The notes under the pieces are model-generated. The model ran no database searches, had not been told where the DNA came from, and worked only from the letters and a program-made list of their open reading frames with translations. From Flavobacterium sp. N502540 (GTDB lineage Bacteria; Bacteroidota; Bacteroidia; Flavobacteriales; Flavobacteriaceae), in NCBI RefSeq assembly GCF_025947365.1, contig NZ_CP110012.1:1984001-2048000 (forward strand): 64,000 nt of DNA, given 5' to 3'. Below are positions 26,459 through 34,355 of the stretch, piece by piece (position 1 is the first letter of the stretch; each line of letters begins with the position of its first letter). A program made the translations under genes and the position numbers.

Positions 26459-26950
26459 TTATTTTTTTTGAAGCTTTGCAATCAAAACGTCTTCGATAGG
26501 AGCCTTAATTTTGATCGCTGCATTTACTTCCTCATTAGGAACCGTCATAGATAAAACATAGTGCTGAATTTTCCATTCTTTCCCTACTTTAATCAAAACC
26601 CCCGATCCGCGGCAAATTTTCATTTGTGTGTTTAACAGTTCGTCAAACCACGCAATTTTTCCGGTTTTGTCGAAAAAGATGTGACGTTCTAAAGCTGTAA
26701 AATTCCAGGCCGTTCCTTTGTCAAAATAGGGTTTGGCCCAAACTTTAAAATCTTTTTTGATCCAGTTTTCGGTGGCATCAGTTCCGATGAAAATAGCGTC
26801 TTCGGCCATTAAATCAAAATAAGCATCAAATTTTACTTCGCCGGCTGCTTTGTGCCAGGCATCAATAGTTTGGTTGACTTTGTCTTTTTCAGAAGTCTGT
26901 GCGTTTGCAAAAAAGGTAACAAATAATAAAAGTAAGATTGGTTTTTTCAT
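26459..26950 (-). CDS. Secreted NTF2-like (SnoaL/DUF4440) protein
   Basis: 163 residues: signal peptide MKKPILLLLFVTFFANAQ, then an NTF2-like cone (VNQTIDAWHKAAGEVKFDAY..LMAEDAIFIGTDATENW..KDFKVWAKPYF). The family includes ketosteroid-isomerase-like folds with varied or no enzymatic activity. No substrate clue from neighbours. Single gene. Confidence 0.8.
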   Translation of the reverse strand: MKKPILLLLFVTFFANAQTSEKDKVNQTIDAWHKAAGEVKFDAYFDLMAEDAIFIGTDATENWIKKDFKVWAKPYFDKGTAWNFTALERHIFFDKTGKIAWFDELLNTQMKICRGSGVLIKVGKEWKIQHYVLSMTVPNEEVNAAIKIKAPIEDVLIAKLQKK

Positions 26951-26994
26951 AAGTGGTTTGTTTTGGATTTAAAGTTAGCAAAAAATTATAGTTT

Positions 26995-27150
26995 AATCTC
27001 GCAAAGGCGCAGAGTCGCAAAGTTTTTTATTTAAAGAGAAAACTTAAAAAAGGATTAAACGGATTTTTGTTTCACCCAGATTCGGCAGATTTAAGCAGAT
27101 TAGATTTGCGTATATCTGCTTAAATCTTTTTTAAATCTGCGTGAAATGAT
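26995..27150. repeat. Intergenic repeats: 'ctcgcaaaggcgcagagtcgcaaag' and 'tttcac...gtgaaa' hairpin
   Basis: First a cgcaaaggcgcagagtcgcaaag unit (26998-27022), then the inverted repeat 27070-27146 with arms tttcacccaga/tctgcgtgaaa and an inner taagcagat / atctgctta pair. It occupies most of the gap before the lipoprotein gene; no small ORF seen. Confidence 0.6.
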
Positions 27151-27261
27151 AACCCTGCGTTATTACGAGCCTAAATCACCAGGCAAAACTTAAATTATCT
27201 TACATCACTTATATGGTATAATAGGATTTAGTATATTTGATAGCTTTAAAATCGATACATC

Positions 27262-27927
27262 ATGAATCCAAAAATACTCATCACCTCATTAGTACTTTCC
27301 TCTATCTTTTTAATTTCCTGTAAAAAGGAATTAGAGCCTCAGGAAAACACCCCAAATTCTGAATTGGTAAAACTGGGATTGGCAAAAGATACGACAAAAG
27401 CAGCCCCTGTTGTTCAGGCTCCTGCTGCAGCAAATCCAAATACAGTTTTGAGTGCGAATGGCGGAATGAATCCTGCACACGGACAACCCGGACATCGTTG
27501 CGATATTGCTGTTGGGGCGCCTTTAAATTCGGCTCCTACACAGGGACAAACTGCAACGGCACAGCCTGCACAAACCGTTCAGGTAAAACCGGGTCAGCAA
27601 AATGTAGTGACTACAACAACTGTTACGCCGACAAAAGTGGCTAAAGGCATGAACCCTGCCCACGGACAACCCGGACACCGCTGCGATATTCCGGTGGGAG
27701 CTCCTTTAAATTCTCCGGCTGCTGCCAAACAACCTGTTGCCGCCAATACAGCACAAAGCGGAACTACTTCGCAAACCTTTACTGTAACACCTCCGGCGAC
27801 AGACAATGCTGTTCCGGCTTTGTTAAGTACCGAAACAGCAACTGTAGCCGACGGAAAAAATCCCGCACACGGAAAACCCGGACATCGCTGCGATATTGCA
27901 GTTGGGGCGCCATTACCAAAATCATAA
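27262..27927 (+). CDS. Lipoprotein with three NPAHGxPGHRCD repeats
   Basis: 221 residues. Signal peptide with lipobox (SLVLSSIFLISCKKE, Cys20). The mature chain is Ala/Pro/Thr/Gln-rich linker punctuated by three copies of NPAHGQPGHRCDIAVGAPLN (about residues 71-91, 131-151 and 201-221, the last one ending the protein). Each copy has His-x4-His-x-Cys-Asp, suggesting metal or redox function. I have seen this motif in other Bacteroidota proteins but know no function. Probably exposed from a membrane on a flexible stalk. Confidence 0.8.
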   Translation: MNPKILITSLVLSSIFLISCKKELEPQENTPNSELVKLGLAKDTTKAAPVVQAPAAANPNTVLSANGGMNPAHGQPGHRCDIAVGAPLNSAPTQGQTATAQPAQTVQVKPGQQNVVTTTTVTPTKVAKGMNPAHGQPGHRCDIPVGAPLNSPAAAKQPVAANTAQSGTTSQTFTVTPPATDNAVPALLSTETATVADGKNPAHGKPGHRCDIAVGAPLPKS

Positions 27928-27968
27928 GGAAGTCGAGAATTGTGTAAATAATAATCTGGGCGTGCCAC

Positions 27969-28022
27969 CAATATAAAAAGGGGCTGACTATTGCAATCGC
28001 TTAGTCGCCCCTTTTTATATTG
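27969..28022. terminator. Very long hairpin after the repeat lipoprotein gene
   Basis: Arms caatataaaaaggggc-tgacta and tagtc-gcccctttttatattg (about 20 bp each) with an 11-nt loop. It lies between convergent genes and could stop transcription from both sides. It is flanked by gggcgtgccacc and gctgtcgggctttcgctgct, elements of a common flavobacterial repeat. Confidence 0.65.
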
Positions 28023-28105
28023 CTGTCGGGCTTTCGCTGCTACTTCGGTAGCTTAGCTCTATCCCTCACGCGAGACAATTTTCAGTCTCAGTTTCCGGTC
28101 TAATT

Positions 28106-28137
28106 TTGTCGTCCTGAGCGTAGTCGAAGGACGACAA
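28106..28137. repeat. Hairpin element with core 'tgagcgtagtcgaa'
   Basis: Arms ttgtcgtcct / aggacgacaa around gagcgtagtcga. The core is nearly the one that is repeated three times inside the coding region at 63642-63722. Confidence 0.7.
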
Positions 28138-28153
28138 TGTCTAAAAGATTGTT

Positions 28154-29314
28154 TTATTCAATTTCAAAAATCGCCTGAATTTCTACAGCCGAATTTATCG
28201 GTAACGAAGCCGCTCCAATAGTCGCTCTGGCATGTTTTCCTTTTTCTCCAAAAACCAACGCGGTAAGGTTTGAAGCCGAATTCATAAGGGCTGCATGTTG
28301 CGTATATTCCAGTGTAGTGTTGAAATACCCTGTTAACTGTACGCATTGTTTTACTTTGTTCAAATCTCCTCCGCAGGCTTCTTTCAAAACTGCAATTACA
28401 TTTAACATCGTTTGATACGTTGCTTCTTTAGCCTGTTCTTCGGTAACTGTTGCGCCAACTTTTCCGGGATTTAGAATTTTTCCGTCTTTTAAAGCCACCT
28501 GATTAATGTATACTTTATGATCTGAAATCGTAAAAGGAACATAATTCCCAACCGGTTTAGGAGCTTCAGGAAGAACAATATTATTGTCTTTTAAGGTTTT
28601 GTTGATATCGCTTTTAACTTCAATAGCAGTTGTTTTTACTCCTTTACTATTTTCAGTATTTTTCAATCCCGAAGCCACTCTTGCCAACGCTTTTCCTTGT
28701 TCTTTAGCCAAATTCAATTCGCTTTGTGACGGACGTGTTCCCACAGATCCCGCCAAAGAAGTAGCGCCAAACGGAGTGTTTCCTTGTGGAACTGTTTTGT
28801 CTAAAGTGGCTGCTCCCATAATCCCCGTTGGAACGATTACCATTCCGTGAGACGCAAGAATATTCCAGAACGATAAAATCGCAGCTTCTTTTCCGGCTCC
28901 CGATCCTGCTGACATAAACACAGTAGCCGGTTTTCCTTCCAGAGTTCTTGAAGTCCAAAGCGGAATACTCTGGCTGAAGAAGGAACTCATATCTGCACTA
29001 ATATTTGCAAAATGAACAGGACTTCCAAAAGCAATTCCGTCATAATCGGCCAATTCTTCGATGGTTGCAATTGGTAATTTTTCTACATCAGCATTCAGTT
29101 TTTCTTTCGGATTGATCGAAGGAATACGTTTTATGATTGCTTTTGCATTGGGATATTCCTGAATTCCGTCGGCAATAGACTTGGCCATTTTATAAGTTCC
29201 GCCGTTTTGAGAATAAATCAAAACCAGCACATTTATTTCAGATGATTTTACTTGCGCATTTACGCCAAAGCCTATAAATACTGCGATTAATAATACGAGT
29301 AGTTGCTTTTTCAT
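28154..29314 (-). CDS. Secreted flavodoxin (WrbA-like) - RidA fusion protein
   Basis: 386 residues: signal peptide KKQLLVLLIAVFIGFGVNAQ; residues about 27-215 form a flavodoxin/WrbA-like FMN domain (VLVLIYSQNGGTYKMAKSIA phosphate loop, YDGIAFGSPVHFANISADM, FMSAGSGAGKE); residues about 240-386 form a RidA/YjgF domain (YINQVALKDGKILNPGKVGA, ending RATIGAASLPINSAVEIQAI with the conserved Arg). RidA enzymes deaminate reactive enamines/imines; WrbA reduces quinones. Fusion of the two, and in an exported protein, is unusual. No sign of a frameshift joining two genes. Confidence 0.85.
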   Translation of the reverse strand: MKKQLLVLLIAVFIGFGVNAQVKSSEINVLVLIYSQNGGTYKMAKSIADGIQEYPNAKAIIKRIPSINPKEKLNADVEKLPIATIEELADYDGIAFGSPVHFANISADMSSFFSQSIPLWTSRTLEGKPATVFMSAGSGAGKEAAILSFWNILASHGMVIVPTGIMGAATLDKTVPQGNTPFGATSLAGSVGTRPSQSELNLAKEQGKALARVASGLKNTENSKGVKTTAIEVKSDINKTLKDNNIVLPEAPKPVGNYVPFTISDHKVYINQVALKDGKILNPGKVGATVTEEQAKEATYQTMLNVIAVLKEACGGDLNKVKQCVQLTGYFNTTLEYTQHAALMNSASNLTALVFGEKGKHARATIGAASLPINSAVEIQAIFEIE

Positions 29315-29489
29315 GAGGGTAATTTTTAATAATTTATAGTAAATAATCCCAGTTATGCGCTTGTTTCAAAGCTTCATTTTTGGGATTGCAAAATTACTTC
29401 TTACAATTCCAAAAAGCGTTATTATTATGTTAATCGTGTTTTTTTAGAAACAGATATGAACATAGATTATTGGGCGTAGAGTTGTTTTT

Positions 29490-29540
29490 CGCCACGAATT
29501 CACGAATTATTGCTTTATAATAATTCGTGAATTCGTGGCG
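29490..29540. repeat. Perfect 21-bp-arm hairpin of the 'cacgaattc' family
   Basis: Arm 29490-29510 (cgccacgaattcacgaatta plus t) and its exact reverse complement at 29520-29540, loop 9 bp. It is the most regular copy of the family seen at 24470-24810. The rest of the 387-bp gap (29315-29701) holds another aatccgcg/aatctgtggc repeat at 29605-29670 and no ORF. Confidence 0.8.
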
Positions 29541-29701
29541 GAATTTTTTCTTCACCAACTATTTGTAAAATGATGGATCATTTATTTTTATCTTTTGCAC
29601 AGAAAAAAATCTGCTCAATCCGCGAGAAAAAAAGTAATCATTCTAATCTGTGAAATCTGTGGCAAAAAAAATTAACTTCGAGCAAACAAATCGCCTTACT
29701 T

Positions 29702-30358
29702 ATGAAAAAAGCAATTCTGTACGGAGCAAGCGGGCTAGTTGGCTCTTATATTCTCGAAAATTTGTTGAACAACGCTACTTATGAGCAAGTAATAATTGTA
29801 GTAAGAAAAGATTTAAACATCCAGCATCCCAAACTAAAAATACTGATAGGTGATTTTAACACCCTATCCAAAGTAATAAAAGACATTCAGGTTGATGAAG
29901 TATTTATTGCTCTTGGTACCACACAGAAGAAAACACCGGACAAAAAGTTATATTATCAAATAGATCACGATTACCCGATTTTGGCAACAAAACTGGCGAA
30001 AGAAAATGGAGCAAAAGCTGTTTTTCTGGTTTCGGCACTTGGTGCAAATGCGAAATCGTCGATATTTTATACCAAATTAAAAGGAGAAACAGAACAGGGT
30101 ATTATCAGTCTGAATTTAGAGCATACTTATATCTTTCGTCCGTCGATGATTTTAGGAGACCGAAAAGAAAGCCGACCGATGGAAAAAGTATTCATTGGAA
30201 TATTCAAATTAATCAACCCGTTGTTTGTGGGAAGCTTAAGTAAATACAAAGGAATAGAGGCCGAAGATATCGCCAAAGCAATGGTAAAAAGCGCAGAACA
30301 ATTAGATCAGAAAGTAAAAATACTGCATTGGGAAGAAATGACGGCTTTGTTAAAATAA
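29702..30358 (+). CDS. NAD(P)-binding oxidoreductase, HTATIP2/TIP30-like
   Basis: 218 residues with Rossmann fold: AILYGASGLVGSYILENLL glycine-rich loop at the N-terminus, FIALGTTQKKTPDKKLYYQID, LVSALGANAKS and the YxxxK pair in FYTKLKGETEQ. This is the atypical SDR group related to TIP30/HTATIP2 and NAD(P)H-binding protein families; the substrate is unknown. Followed by a terminator and convergent to hpf. Confidence 0.85.
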   Translation: MKKAILYGASGLVGSYILENLLNNATYEQVIIVVRKDLNIQHPKLKILIGDFNTLSKVIKDIQVDEVFIALGTTQKKTPDKKLYYQIDHDYPILATKLAKENGAKAVFLVSALGANAKSSIFYTKLKGETEQGIISLNLEHTYIFRPSMILGDRKESRPMEKVFIGIFKLINPLFVGSLSKYKGIEAEDIAKAMVKSAEQLDQKVKILHWEEMTALLK

Positions 30359-30362
30359 AAAA

Positions 30363-30396
30363 GGACCTTATCCGGATTAGAGATAAGGCCATTTTT
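30363..30396. terminator. Hairpin terminator between the oxidoreductase and hpf genes
   Basis: Stem ccttatc / gataagg with loop cggattaga, preceded by an A run and followed by attttta; usable from both sides. Confidence 0.7.
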
Positions 30397-30412
30397 ATAG
30401 ATGGGATATAAA

Positions 30413-30727
30413 TTAATACGCTTTCATTTTTTCGAAAGTAGTAGTAAGAGATTTTTTTGCCTTTGCCAATGCCCCAATAAAAGCTTTTTCAAGCGTATCG
30501 GCATGGTCTGTAACGGTTACTGGTTGTAATTTTGCAGTACGAACTTCAATCACACATTTTTTGTCGTGCAGACTAAATTTCTCCCCGTTTTCGTCTCCAA
30601 AATGAACTTCAACGCGGGTAATTTTATCTTCAAAACGCTTCAAGCCTTTTTCTAATTCACCAGAGAAATAAGCTTCTAATCTTTCGTGTCCTTCGATGTT
30701 CTTGTCGGTATTGATCTGAATTTTCAT
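30413..30727 (-). CDS. hpf: Ribosome hibernation-promoting factor (HPF/RaiA family, short form)
   Basis: 104 residues: KIQINTDKNIEGHERLEAYF, KITRVEVHFGDENGEKFSLHDKK and VTVTDHADTLEKAFIGALAKAKKSL give the beta-alpha-beta-beta-beta-alpha fold of HPF/YfiA. It binds the 30S subunit in stationary phase. Only the N-terminal domain is present, so it is a short HPF; long HPF proteins have an extra dimerisation domain. Confidence 0.88.
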   Translation of the reverse strand: MKIQINTDKNIEGHERLEAYFSGELEKGLKRFEDKITRVEVHFGDENGEKFSLHDKKCVIEVRTAKLQPVTVTDHADTLEKAFIGALAKAKKSLTTTFEKMKAY

Positions 30728-30838
30728 AATTGGTTTGTATTTAATGATTGTCTCTCAAAGCTATCTTTTTTAAAACAAAAACACAAGCAGGTTAATAAAA
30801 CATTAAGAAATTAATTGCAGTTTTTTTGCGTCTGGTTT

Positions 30839-30996
30839 GTCATTCCTAGGAACGAGGAATCACGCCAGAAATTCCACAAAGTTTTTCATTCCAAAAAATA
30901 AACATCAGCAGAAATCCCGTCTAGTTTATCACAGAATGCTTAGAGTGATAAATCTTTGGCGAGTTATGTGTGTGATTCCTCGTTCCTCGGAATGAC
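30839..30996. repeat. MITE-like element with 25-bp terminal inverted repeats, copy A
   Basis: Left end gtcattcctaggaacgagga and right end tcctcgttcctcggaatgac pair over about 25 bp; the 158-bp element contains no ORF. The right end closely matches the right end of the element at 45100-45193, with compensatory changes in the left arms. Confidence 0.65.
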
Positions 30997-31025
30997 AAGA
31001 TTGTATTGAAAGGATAGATAAAAAA

Positions 31026-33488
31026 CTACTTATCCCTCTTCCCCCACTTAATTTTCATTTTTCCGTTATCGTCAACAGCAAGTAGATGCAGGACGATCCC
31101 GCGTTCACGGACGGCATCGCGTTCGGCTTGGGTGGCGAGTTTGGCGTCGTTTTTGGAGTTTCGAAGGGGAACGGTGAGGGCGAGATTGGTGCCTTGGCCA
31201 AAAGAGTAAATTCCGTTGACATCGATGTTTAATACGTTGGAACTTATAGTGAGATTGTTGATGTCGATCTGCTCTCCACGCATATTGAGCTGACCGGACA
31301 AATCGCTAAAGATGATGTTCTCGACATCGCGAAACGGAAAGGCAAACTTGCCGATTTTCACAATAGGCTCAAAGTTAACCAAAGCGCCCTGATTGACTTT
31401 AAACCCCAGTTTTCCGCGCATCGAGTTGCTAATCAATTCGCCACGGCTATTGATAAAACCGTTTACGCTGGCTGTACTCGTTAGTTTTCCTTTGATGTTG
31501 TTGGGGCTAAAAGACTGAATCCCGAAATTGTTAAACGATTTAAGAAAGCTTGCAATTTCGACCTTGTTTACCTGAGCATTCGAACTGAAAGCATAGTTTT
31601 TTCCGTTGGGCACCACTTCACTGTCAAAAGTAATAGTGCCTCCGGACGTTTGCAGCGAACCGTTTTTGATGACCAGTTTCGAGTCCAGCATCTGAATTCG
31701 GGCTATGGTATTGGTGGCAACGAGTTTGTTGTAATTGATTTTGTCGGCTTTGATATCGATCACCACCGAGCATTTGTCGATTACACTTCTGAGATGATTC
31801 GAAATCGTGGGGCTTTTGGAAGTCTTGGCCGGGCCTTTTACTTTTTGTGAACTGGCCAGAACGCCCAGAAATTGTTTGAGATCGATATTAGGACAATAGA
31901 TTTTCCAGTTGACAATCATTTTTTCGGGAGCATTATAATAGAGGTTCAGGAAATTGTCAATTTCTCCTTCGATGAAAATCGTATTCTTATTGTGTTTGTA
32001 GGCAATTTGTTTGATGAGTAAAGCTTTCTCGGTAAAGTCAAGATGAATGTTGGTTTTTACAGCACGAACATTTTTCGGAATATAATGAAACGAGGCGTCG
32101 TCAACATCTATTTTACCAATAAAACGCGGTTTGGTAATGTACAGGTCAACAATGTCAAACTGAAATGCCAGGTTGGCTTTGGCATGACCGCTTGTAAACT
32201 GAATCCACTTGTCGTTGCTTATTTGGTTGAGTCTTTCAATGTCGAAATCAGAACTTAGATTTCCGGTGGCAAGTGGTTTCTCGAGATTATTGATCGACAA
32301 TTGCGGAATGGTAAGCGGAATGTTTTCGTATTCCCCCGTAAATTTCGTTAAAATAATAGCCGAATTGGCATCGTTATAACCGGCCGTTGGTTTGAAATTA
32401 TTGGTGAAAATGCCTTTAAAGTGGCAGTCTTTAATCAATCCGTCTGGTATAGAAAGTTCGTTGTTTTTGGCAATCGCCTGAACGACAATTCTGGGATCAC
32501 CTTCGGCATTAAAATCACCTTTGATGTCGCAATTTACCTCAATCTCTTTTTTCAGATTAAATCGGTTAAGTTTAGAACTGATGTTTGCCGATAATAAGTT
32601 CGACGCATTTTGCCACAAAATAGACGTACTGATATTGATTCCGAAAAGTGCATTTCCTTTAGCCAGATTAAAAAAAGCGATGATATCAAAAGAGTCTGTT
32701 CCAATTTTTAGGTCCTTAGTCACCACGTCAATTCTTTCTTTTGGAGCGGAATAAGCTACTGCAAAAGTACCTTTGAGTTCTTTTTGTTTTGCAAAACTTC
32801 CGTGTACCGTATTAAAGGCAAGACTTTTAATTTGGGTGTTTAGATAAACATCGGTTTGCCAGTTGTCGCCGTCATGCTTTACTTTCGATTGTAAGCGATC
32901 GACATCAAAATCAAACAATTTATGCCCAAGCAGATTGTTTAAAGTAAAGTGAACTCCGTTTAGTTCAATCTGGTCAATTGTAGTTTCGGTATCTGATTTG
33001 TTTTCCGGTGCTTTTTTCTTTTTCGGCTTAAAAATATTGGCATTCGAATAACCGTTTGGCGCTTTATACACATAGATCGCCGCGTCGTTGATGAGGATTT
33101 TGTGAATATTGATTTCGTTTTGAATTAAACTCCAAACGTTCAGCCGCACTTCAATTTCTTTGGCTTTCAATAAAGTGTGTTGGTGCGTGGCCCATTGATT
33201 GTCTTTGACTTCAACTTCTTTTAAAGCCAAAGTAAAGTTAGGGAAACCAGTCAGAAACTTATAATGAAAATCTCCAATATGAAATTTCCCGTTGATGTTT
33301 TCATTGATTTTAGTGTTGATCTTGGTAATGATTTCGGCTTTATTCCGATTAAAATAAATTGACAATCCGCCACAAGTAAGAAGGAGTAAAGCAATAAGTC
33401 CCAGAATGAAAAAGCCAAAACGTCTGGCATATTTTCTAAAATGAAGCGATTGAAAAAAGTTTTTTATGCGTAGTAAAGTGGCTTTCAT
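31026..33488 (-). CDS. AsmA-family inner-membrane anchored periplasmic protein
   Basis: 820 residues: cytoplasmic basic N-terminus, one helix (FGFFILGLIALLLLTCGGLSI), then a long beta-rich periplasmic part starting KINTKINENINGKFHIGDFHY, typical of AsmA/TamB-like chains. The C-terminal AsmA_2-like stretch includes SNSMRGKLGFKVNQGALVNF and NIIFSDLSGQLNMRGEQI, ending in lysine-rich KIKWGKRDK. AsmA-like proteins are thought to bridge the envelope for phospholipid transport. Single gene flanked by repeats. Confidence 0.88.
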   Translation of the reverse strand: MKATLLRIKNFFQSLHFRKYARRFGFFILGLIALLLLTCGGLSIYFNRNKAEIITKINTKINENINGKFHIGDFHYKFLTGFPNFTLALKEVEVKDNQWATHQHTLLKAKEIEVRLNVWSLIQNEINIHKILINDAAIYVYKAPNGYSNANIFKPKKKKAPENKSDTETTIDQIELNGVHFTLNNLLGHKLFDFDVDRLQSKVKHDGDNWQTDVYLNTQIKSLAFNTVHGSFAKQKELKGTFAVAYSAPKERIDVVTKDLKIGTDSFDIIAFFNLAKGNALFGINISTSILWQNASNLLSANISSKLNRFNLKKEIEVNCDIKGDFNAEGDPRIVVQAIAKNNELSIPDGLIKDCHFKGIFTNNFKPTAGYNDANSAIILTKFTGEYENIPLTIPQLSINNLEKPLATGNLSSDFDIERLNQISNDKWIQFTSGHAKANLAFQFDIVDLYITKPRFIGKIDVDDASFHYIPKNVRAVKTNIHLDFTEKALLIKQIAYKHNKNTIFIEGEIDNFLNLYYNAPEKMIVNWKIYCPNIDLKQFLGVLASSQKVKGPAKTSKSPTISNHLRSVIDKCSVVIDIKADKINYNKLVATNTIARIQMLDSKLVIKNGSLQTSGGTITFDSEVVPNGKNYAFSSNAQVNKVEIASFLKSFNNFGIQSFSPNNIKGKLTSTASVNGFINSRGELISNSMRGKLGFKVNQGALVNFEPIVKIGKFAFPFRDVENIIFSDLSGQLNMRGEQIDINNLTISSNVLNIDVNGIYSFGQGTNLALTVPLRNSKNDAKLATQAERDAVRERGIVLHLLAVDDNGKMKIKWGKRDK

Positions 33489-33670
33489 CTGGAAGAATTT
33501 TCAGGATCACTAAAGATAAGGTAAAAAACTTACGTTTCTTTAAAAAGATGAATTTCGACCTTACGTAGGTTAAAACTTATGATTTTTGCTTTTTGAATGA
33601 ATATAATTAATGACAATACATTTATAATGAAAACTAATTTGGTTATGGTGTTTCATTTGTATTTAATTTT

Positions 33671-33678
33671 TAAATTTG
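33671..33678 (+). promoter_or_regulatory. -7 element upstream of trxA
   Basis: TAAATTTG matches TAnnTTTG, 54 bp before the trxA ATG. No TTG at the standard distance, so only a half match. Confidence 0.35.
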
Positions 33679-33732
33679 TGGTCTAGTTTGAAACGAAATA
33701 ATTCAGACAATAATTTTAAAAGACAAAAAATT

Positions 33733-34050
33733 ATGGCATTAGCAATTACAGATGCTACTTTTGATGAAGTAGTTTTGAAGTCAGATAAACCGGTAATGGT
33801 AGATTTTTGGGCAGCATGGTGCGGTCCTTGTAGAATGGTTGGTCCAATCATTGACCAATTAAGCGACGAATACGCAGGTAAAGTAGTTGTTGGTAAAGTA
33901 GATGTAGATGCTAACCAGGAATTTGCTGCAAAATATGGTGTTCGTAATATACCAACTGTTTTGGTTTTTCATAACGGTGAAGTAGTAGGAAAACAAGTAG
34001 GAGTTGCTCCTAAACAAACCTACGCAGATAGTTTAGACGCTTTGTTGTAA
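33733..34050 (+). CDS. trxA: Thioredoxin
   Basis: 105 residues from ATG 33733 (MALAITDATFDEVVLKSDKP). The redox motif is FWAAWCGPCRMVGP near residue 30 and the cis-proline is in NIPTVLVF. Cytoplasmic disulfide reductase. An upstream in-frame ATG (33676) would add 19 lysine/asparagine-rich residues that lie within the promoter region, so it is rejected. Confidence 0.96.
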   Translation: MALAITDATFDEVVLKSDKPVMVDFWAAWCGPCRMVGPIIDQLSDEYAGKVVVGKVDVDANQEFAAKYGVRNIPTVLVFHNGEVVGKQVGVAPKQTYADSLDALL

Positions 34051-34070
34051 TCGAAAGATTATATTTATAT

Positions 34071-34102
34071 AAAAAAGGTTCGGCGAAAGTCGGACCTTTT
34101 TT
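34071..34102 (+). terminator. Rho-independent terminator after trxA
   Basis: Stem aaaaaaggttcg / cggacctttttt around ggcgaaagt; T run at the end. Confidence 0.85.
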
Positions 34103-34136
34103 ATGTTTGAAGGTTTTTTACAGATTGAAAAATCTT

Positions 34137-34246
34137 TTTATATCAATTTTACTTATATTTTAGTCCAGTGCTTTCTGATATAATGCCGATGTAATATGAA
34201 AATAGTACAATGCAATTGGACTATATTGAATATACAATCGGTATTA
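34137..34246 (+). repeat. 110-bp dispersed palindromic repeat, copy 2
   Basis: Same length and orientation as 11366-11475; five substitutions, all in the first 35 bp. Like copy 1 it follows 20-35 bp after the terminator of a plus-strand gene. The remaining part of the gap before the peptidase gene has only aatctgtgacaaa-type repeat remnants. Confidence 0.85.
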
Positions 34247-34355
34247 ATCCTTTCAATCTGTGACAAAAGAAACAGATTGAATTTTAATTCGTGAAAATTT
34301 AGGCATTACCTGCTAAACTTTTTTTATTTTTAGAGCATCTTAATTTCCTTTAAAA

